Assembly (NCBI GenBank): GCA_035528395.1
Contig: DATKYR010000246.1
Location: 1 to 8,314, forward strand
DNA: 8,314 nt
Reading direction: 5' to 3'
Source of the DNA: NIOZ-UU13 sp035528395
GTDB lineage: Bacteria; Planctomycetota; Phycisphaerae; Sedimentisphaerales; Anaerobacaceae
Part shown: positions 5,944-8,314 of the stretch, in pieces
How the letters are laid out: each line of letters opens with the position of its first letter
Position numbering within the stretch: the stretch's first letter is position 1
Program-made: the position numbers and the translations under genes
The notes under the pieces: generated by a model
What the model was told of the DNA's origin: nothing
Databases searched by the model: none
What the model saw: the letters and a program-made list of their open reading frames with translations, nothing else

Positions 5944-7335
5944 TCAGTATTCCCGCTGTTTAGTGATGCCCGGCTGAGGAACGGGATATTTGCCATCAGG
6001 CCCGGCCTGCAGGGGCGCAGGAGAATCCATCGTCAACTTGTCCAGACCGGGCGCCATCTCGTGGTCGCAGTTGAGGATCTCGTCGTAGGTGATTTCCTGG
6101 CCGGTATGCGCGGCCATGCGACCCAGGCTCGTCACGAGGCTGGTCCGGACGCCGCGCTCGGTTTCGTTGTAGGGTTTGTCGTTGCGGATGGCGTCCACCA
6201 AGGCGTTCCATTCGTTTTGATATGGATTCCGCTCGTCCCGGTTTACTTTGGATTCCCAGAGCAAGTTCGAGCGCGTCGGATTCTGGCCCTTGTAAGTGCT
6301 GGATGGCATTCCACAGTCACCGCTCTTTGAGACGATCGCCATCCCTTTGCTGCCATGAGCGTAGCTGGAGTAGATATCGTTGCAACCCATGATGCAGCGT
6401 CCATCCAGGATGAATTTGCTGCCGTCGGCGTACGTGTATTCCACCGAATACGTATCGAAATTCTGGTCCACGTAAGTGATGCCTTCGGGGCTCTGCCGAT
6501 AATGGCGACCGCCCAGGGCATGGGCCTTGATCGGCCAGGCGTTCTTCATCCAGCATAGATGATCGATGATGTGGATGTTAAAGTCGCTGAAATTACCGCC
6601 GCTTGCCCAGATGAAACTGTGGAAGCGCTGCACCTGGTAAAGCAGGTCGCTGATACCGGGTGGCTTAGGCAGCGAGGAGAAGAATCCGATCGGTCCATGC
6701 ATCCGGTAGCCGCGCTGCAGAATGACCTCGCCGATTTCGCCGTCCTGGATGCGTTGAAAAAGTGCCTGGAGCGCCCGGCTGTGACGGGACATCAATCCCA
6801 CTCCTACTTTGAGGTTCTTCGCTGTTGCCTCTTCGGCGAGCTTGAACATCCGCCGACTGGTCGGGCCGTCCACAGTGACAGGCTTTTCCATAAAAACATT
6901 GAGGCCTTTCTTGATTGCGTAGGTGAAATGCACCCAGCGGAATGCCGGAGGCGTTGCAAAGATCGCCACATCGCCCGGACTCAGACAATCCATCGCATGT
7001 TTGTAAGCGTCGAAGCCCACGAACCGGCGATCCCTTGGTACATCCACCTGGTCGGCGTGAATTTTCTTCAAATTCTCGTAACTGCTGTTAAGGCGATTTT
7101 CGAAGACATCGCCCATGGCGACGAGTTTGATCGGCCCGTTATTTACGGACAGGGCGTTCGAGGCTGCGCCGGTGCCCCGGCCGCCGCAGCCTATCAAGGC
7201 CACCTTGATAGTGTTGCTCTGCCCGGCGTACATACGTGGAACGGCCGCCGCCATAAAAGCTGATGTAGCAGCGATCCGACCGGTGTCCTTCAAGAACTCT
7301 CGACGTGACGTGCTTTTGTTAGTAATGTCGCTCAT
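5944..7335 (-). CDS. Tat-exported Gfo/Idh/MocA-family oxidoreductase
   Basis: The 463-aa product starts at an ATG with AGGAGG 9 nt upstream. Residues 10-16 are SRREFLK, a twin-arginine motif, followed by an alanine-rich hydrophobic stretch (IAATSAFMAAAV), so export by Tat is likely. The NAD(P)-binding Rossmann fold begins at about 43 (IKVALIGCGGRGTG, glycines 49, 51, 52, 54). EKPV (150-153) is the family lysine motif, with K151 the expected catalytic residue. The C-terminal alpha/beta domain includes IGEV (201-204) and FNIHIIDHLCW (252-262), where D258/H259 correspond to the conserved Asp/His region. Family members oxidise or reduce sugars and related polyols; the substrate here is unknown. 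Length and layout match the planctomycete secreted subfamily. The gene is visibly more GC-rich than the sigma-factor genes, which may mean a different origin. Confidence 0.93.
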   Translation of the reverse strand: MSDITNKSTSRREFLKDTGRIAATSAFMAAAVPRMYAGQSNTIKVALIGCGGRGTGAASNALSVNNGPIKLVAMGDVFENRLNSSYENLKKIHADQVDVPRDRRFVGFDAYKHAMDCLSPGDVAIFATPPAFRWVHFTYAIKKGLNVFMEKPVTVDGPTSRRMFKLAEEATAKNLKVGVGLMSRHSRALQALFQRIQDGEIGEVILQRGYRMHGPIGFFSSLPKPPGISDLLYQVQRFHSFIWASGGNFSDFNIHIIDHLCWMKNAWPIKAHALGGRHYRQSPEGITYVDQNFDTYSVEYTYADGSKFILDGRCIMGCNDIYSSYAHGSKGMAIVSKSGDCGMPSSTYKGQNPTRSNLLWESKVNRDERNPYQNEWNALVDAIRNDKPYNETERGVRTSLVTSLGRMAAHTGQEITYDEILNCDHEMAPGLDKLTMDSPAPLQAGPDGKYPVPQPGITKQREY

Positions 7336-7387
7336 AAAGGTTTTCCTCCTAACTGAATGGTTTCAACTTCAAATGCATATTTGCTCC

Positions 7388-7428
7388 GGGAATTGCTATT
7401 TCCCTTCGGCCTAAACATTATATAGGCC
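7388..7428 (-). promoter_or_regulatory. Palindromes in the 5' region of the oxidoreductase gene
   Basis: GGCCTA (7408-7413) and TAGGCC (7423-7428) form a perfect 6-bp inverted repeat with a 9-nt centre that contains the bases of a consensus minus-strand TATAAT (7422-7417). Next to it, GGGAA/TTCCC (7388-7392, 7400-7404) forms a second small stem. A palindrome over a -10 box suggests a repressor operator; short palindromes also arise by chance. Confidence 0.35.
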
Positions 7429-7440
7429 ACACTATGCACT

Positions 7441-7468
7441 ATCATAGCAATCGCATAGCACTTTACAA
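7441..7468 (-). promoter_or_regulatory. Candidate promoter for the oxidoreductase gene
   Basis: Minus-strand TTGTAA (7468-7463) and TATGAT (7446-7441) are separated by 16 nt and lie about 105 nt before the start codon, a fair match to housekeeping -35/-10 boxes. The alternative -10 TATAAT at 7422-7417 is a better hexamer but has no clear -35. CATAGCA occurs twice within the spacer and -10 area. Confidence 0.35.
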
Positions 7469-7532
7469 GTGTGTTTTTCACGTCGTAGTATGAAAATATA
7501 CCCGGCCCGATTCTCGGGGATTCCTCGGATCA

Positions 7533-7730
7533 GTCCCACCAGCCAATCAGATGCACTGAGATACACACTAAGTACCCCGTAATGGCCCTATTTTCGCGAG
7601 TTGACACATACAACGGCACTACAACCCGAAGCCTCGTTATCTGCCCATTCGCCGAAAATGGTCATTTCACAACCTCTTTAATATCAGTGAATTATGAAAA
7701 TAATGAAATTTGTAAACATTTTCAATGACC
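7533..7730. repeat. Dispersed ~200 bp repeat, copy B
   Basis: Second copy of the element at 2321-2520, in the same orientation and nearly equal in length. The best-conserved parts are the first 14 nt, the GCGAGTTGA block and the final AACATTTTCAATG. Here it sits between the oxidoreductase promoter region and the transposase remnant. In copy A it sits between the secreted-protein gene and the sigma-factor gene. Both copies therefore lie between divergent coding regions. Confidence 0.75.
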
Positions 7731-7783
7731 TATTCACTTCCAGGTAACTGTCCCAAAATTTGTGGTTGAGGTATAAAAAATAA

Positions 7784-7825
7784 GGTCTCCTTGCCGATGT
7801 TAACTAAAGGAACAGTAAGGAGACC
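7784..7825 (+). promoter_or_regulatory. Hairpin sequestering the transposase ribosome-binding site
   Basis: GGTCTCCTT (7784-7792) is the exact reverse complement of AAGGAGACC (7817-7825). One C-G and one G-U pair can extend the RNA stem to 11 bp. The right arm contains AAGGAG, the ribosome-binding site of the ATG at 7830. Such hairpins at the ends of insertion sequences are known to block translation from read-through transcripts (as in IS10 and IS200); that role here is inference. Confidence 0.6.
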
Positions 7826-7829
7826 AAAA

Positions 7830-8314
7830 ATGATTCGATATATAGTTCATTCGGTAAATTCTCAGCTAAAACTTGAGAGGCATTATCCACACTGCAATCG
7901 TTCGGGCGGGAATATTCACAGCGGCATCCGACATCGAGCCGTAAGCGATATAAAGATAACGGCAATAGCTCAAAGACGAATGAAATGTCCATTCTGCGGT
8001 ACAACCTGGACAATCCGTGCCAAAGGTATTGATCATGGCAGGCAACGAAGTGACCGCGTTTGGTGCGTCGTTACATTAATTGTCGCAAGGGCTTGCATTG
8101 GAAGATTAACCAGTTGTTACAACATATTGAGAGGACATGGGAGAAGGTTAGCTCTGATGGGGGTGATAGAACTAACAATGCTACTGAGCGGATTATAGGA
8201 TTGGATTATAAAATACGAGTTAAGACGATGCGTGGTTCCAAGAACGATGATAAAATATTAGGTCGTTGCTACTTGTCGGAATATTTACGAGGCGCCAATG
8301 GGATATGTGATTTG
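7830..8314 (+). pseudogene. Decayed DDE-type transposase with internal deletion and frameshift
   Basis: The first frame (7830-8198) starts with a good ribosome-binding site. It reads a zinc-ribbon-like N-terminus: YPHC at 19-22, where CxxC is expected, then CPFC (53-56) with GTTWTIRAKG and RQRSDR. After about residue 76 it degenerates into non-family sequence. A different frame, open from 8054 to the window end, reads WKINQLLQHIERTWEKV, then NNATERIIGL and KIRVKTMRGSKNDDKILGRCYLSEYLRG, a typical transposase C-terminus. The whole middle part, including the expected DDE catalytic core, is absent, so the protein cannot be active. Tyrosine in place of the first zinc cysteine is another sign of decay. 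The family is not assigned. The right end lies outside the window. Confidence 0.8.

Noticed and set aside
5788..6330. 180-codon plus-strand ORF
   Set aside because: Most of it is antisense to the oxidoreductase C-terminus and it has no convincing start signal.
6559..7263. 234-codon plus-strand ORF
   Set aside because: It is a mirror of the GC-rich oxidoreductase gene, whose Tat, Rossmann and EKP motifs are unambiguous.

Overview
This 8.3 kb window looks like a non-core region of a planctomycete-type genome, perhaps Phycisphaerae/Sedimentisphaerales-like. That is an inference from protein style. The signs are a secreted protein with repeated YYWRIDEVN/WSFTT Fn3-like modules, an ECF sigma factor followed by a single-pass membrane protein with a WAEV motif after the membrane segment, and a Tat-exported Gfo/Idh/MocA oxidoreductase. 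No rRNA, tRNA or CRISPR array is visible.

Layout. (1) Positions 1-1815, minus strand: the N-terminal 605 codons of a large secreted modular protein that runs off the left edge. It has a signal peptide, a DNRLRE/CBM96-like N-domain, three Fn3-like repeats and the start of a further domain. A 40-codon leader ORF (1922-1800) with its own strong ribosome-binding site overlaps its start. (2) 1923-2646: an intergenic stretch with hairpins and copy A of a ~200 bp dispersed repeat. (3) 2647-5216, plus strand: a compact set made of an ECF sigma factor, a single-pass membrane protein (putative anti-sigma/sensor) and a GspC/PulC-like inner-membrane protein with an unusual charged C-terminal tail. Near-identical 36-nt leader repeats lie before and after the third gene. 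(4) 5217-5943: gene-poor. It holds a 131 bp MITE with perfect 14 bp terminal inverted repeats and a perfect 9 bp target duplication, an unexplained minus-strand open frame, and a strong hairpin terminator. (5) 5944-7335, minus strand: the GC-richer Gfo/Idh/MocA oxidoreductase. (6) 7336-8314: the oxidoreductase promoter region, copy B of the dispersed repeat, and a decayed transposase gene whose ribosome-binding site lies in a hairpin.

How the parts may work together. The sigma factor and membrane protein form a plausible signal-transduction pair, and the GspC-like protein behind them suggests the output concerns envelope or secretion functions. The large secreted protein and the Tat-exported oxidoreductase fit a polysaccharide- or sugar-processing lifestyle. 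The repeats, MITE and transposase remnant show a locus shaped by mobile DNA.
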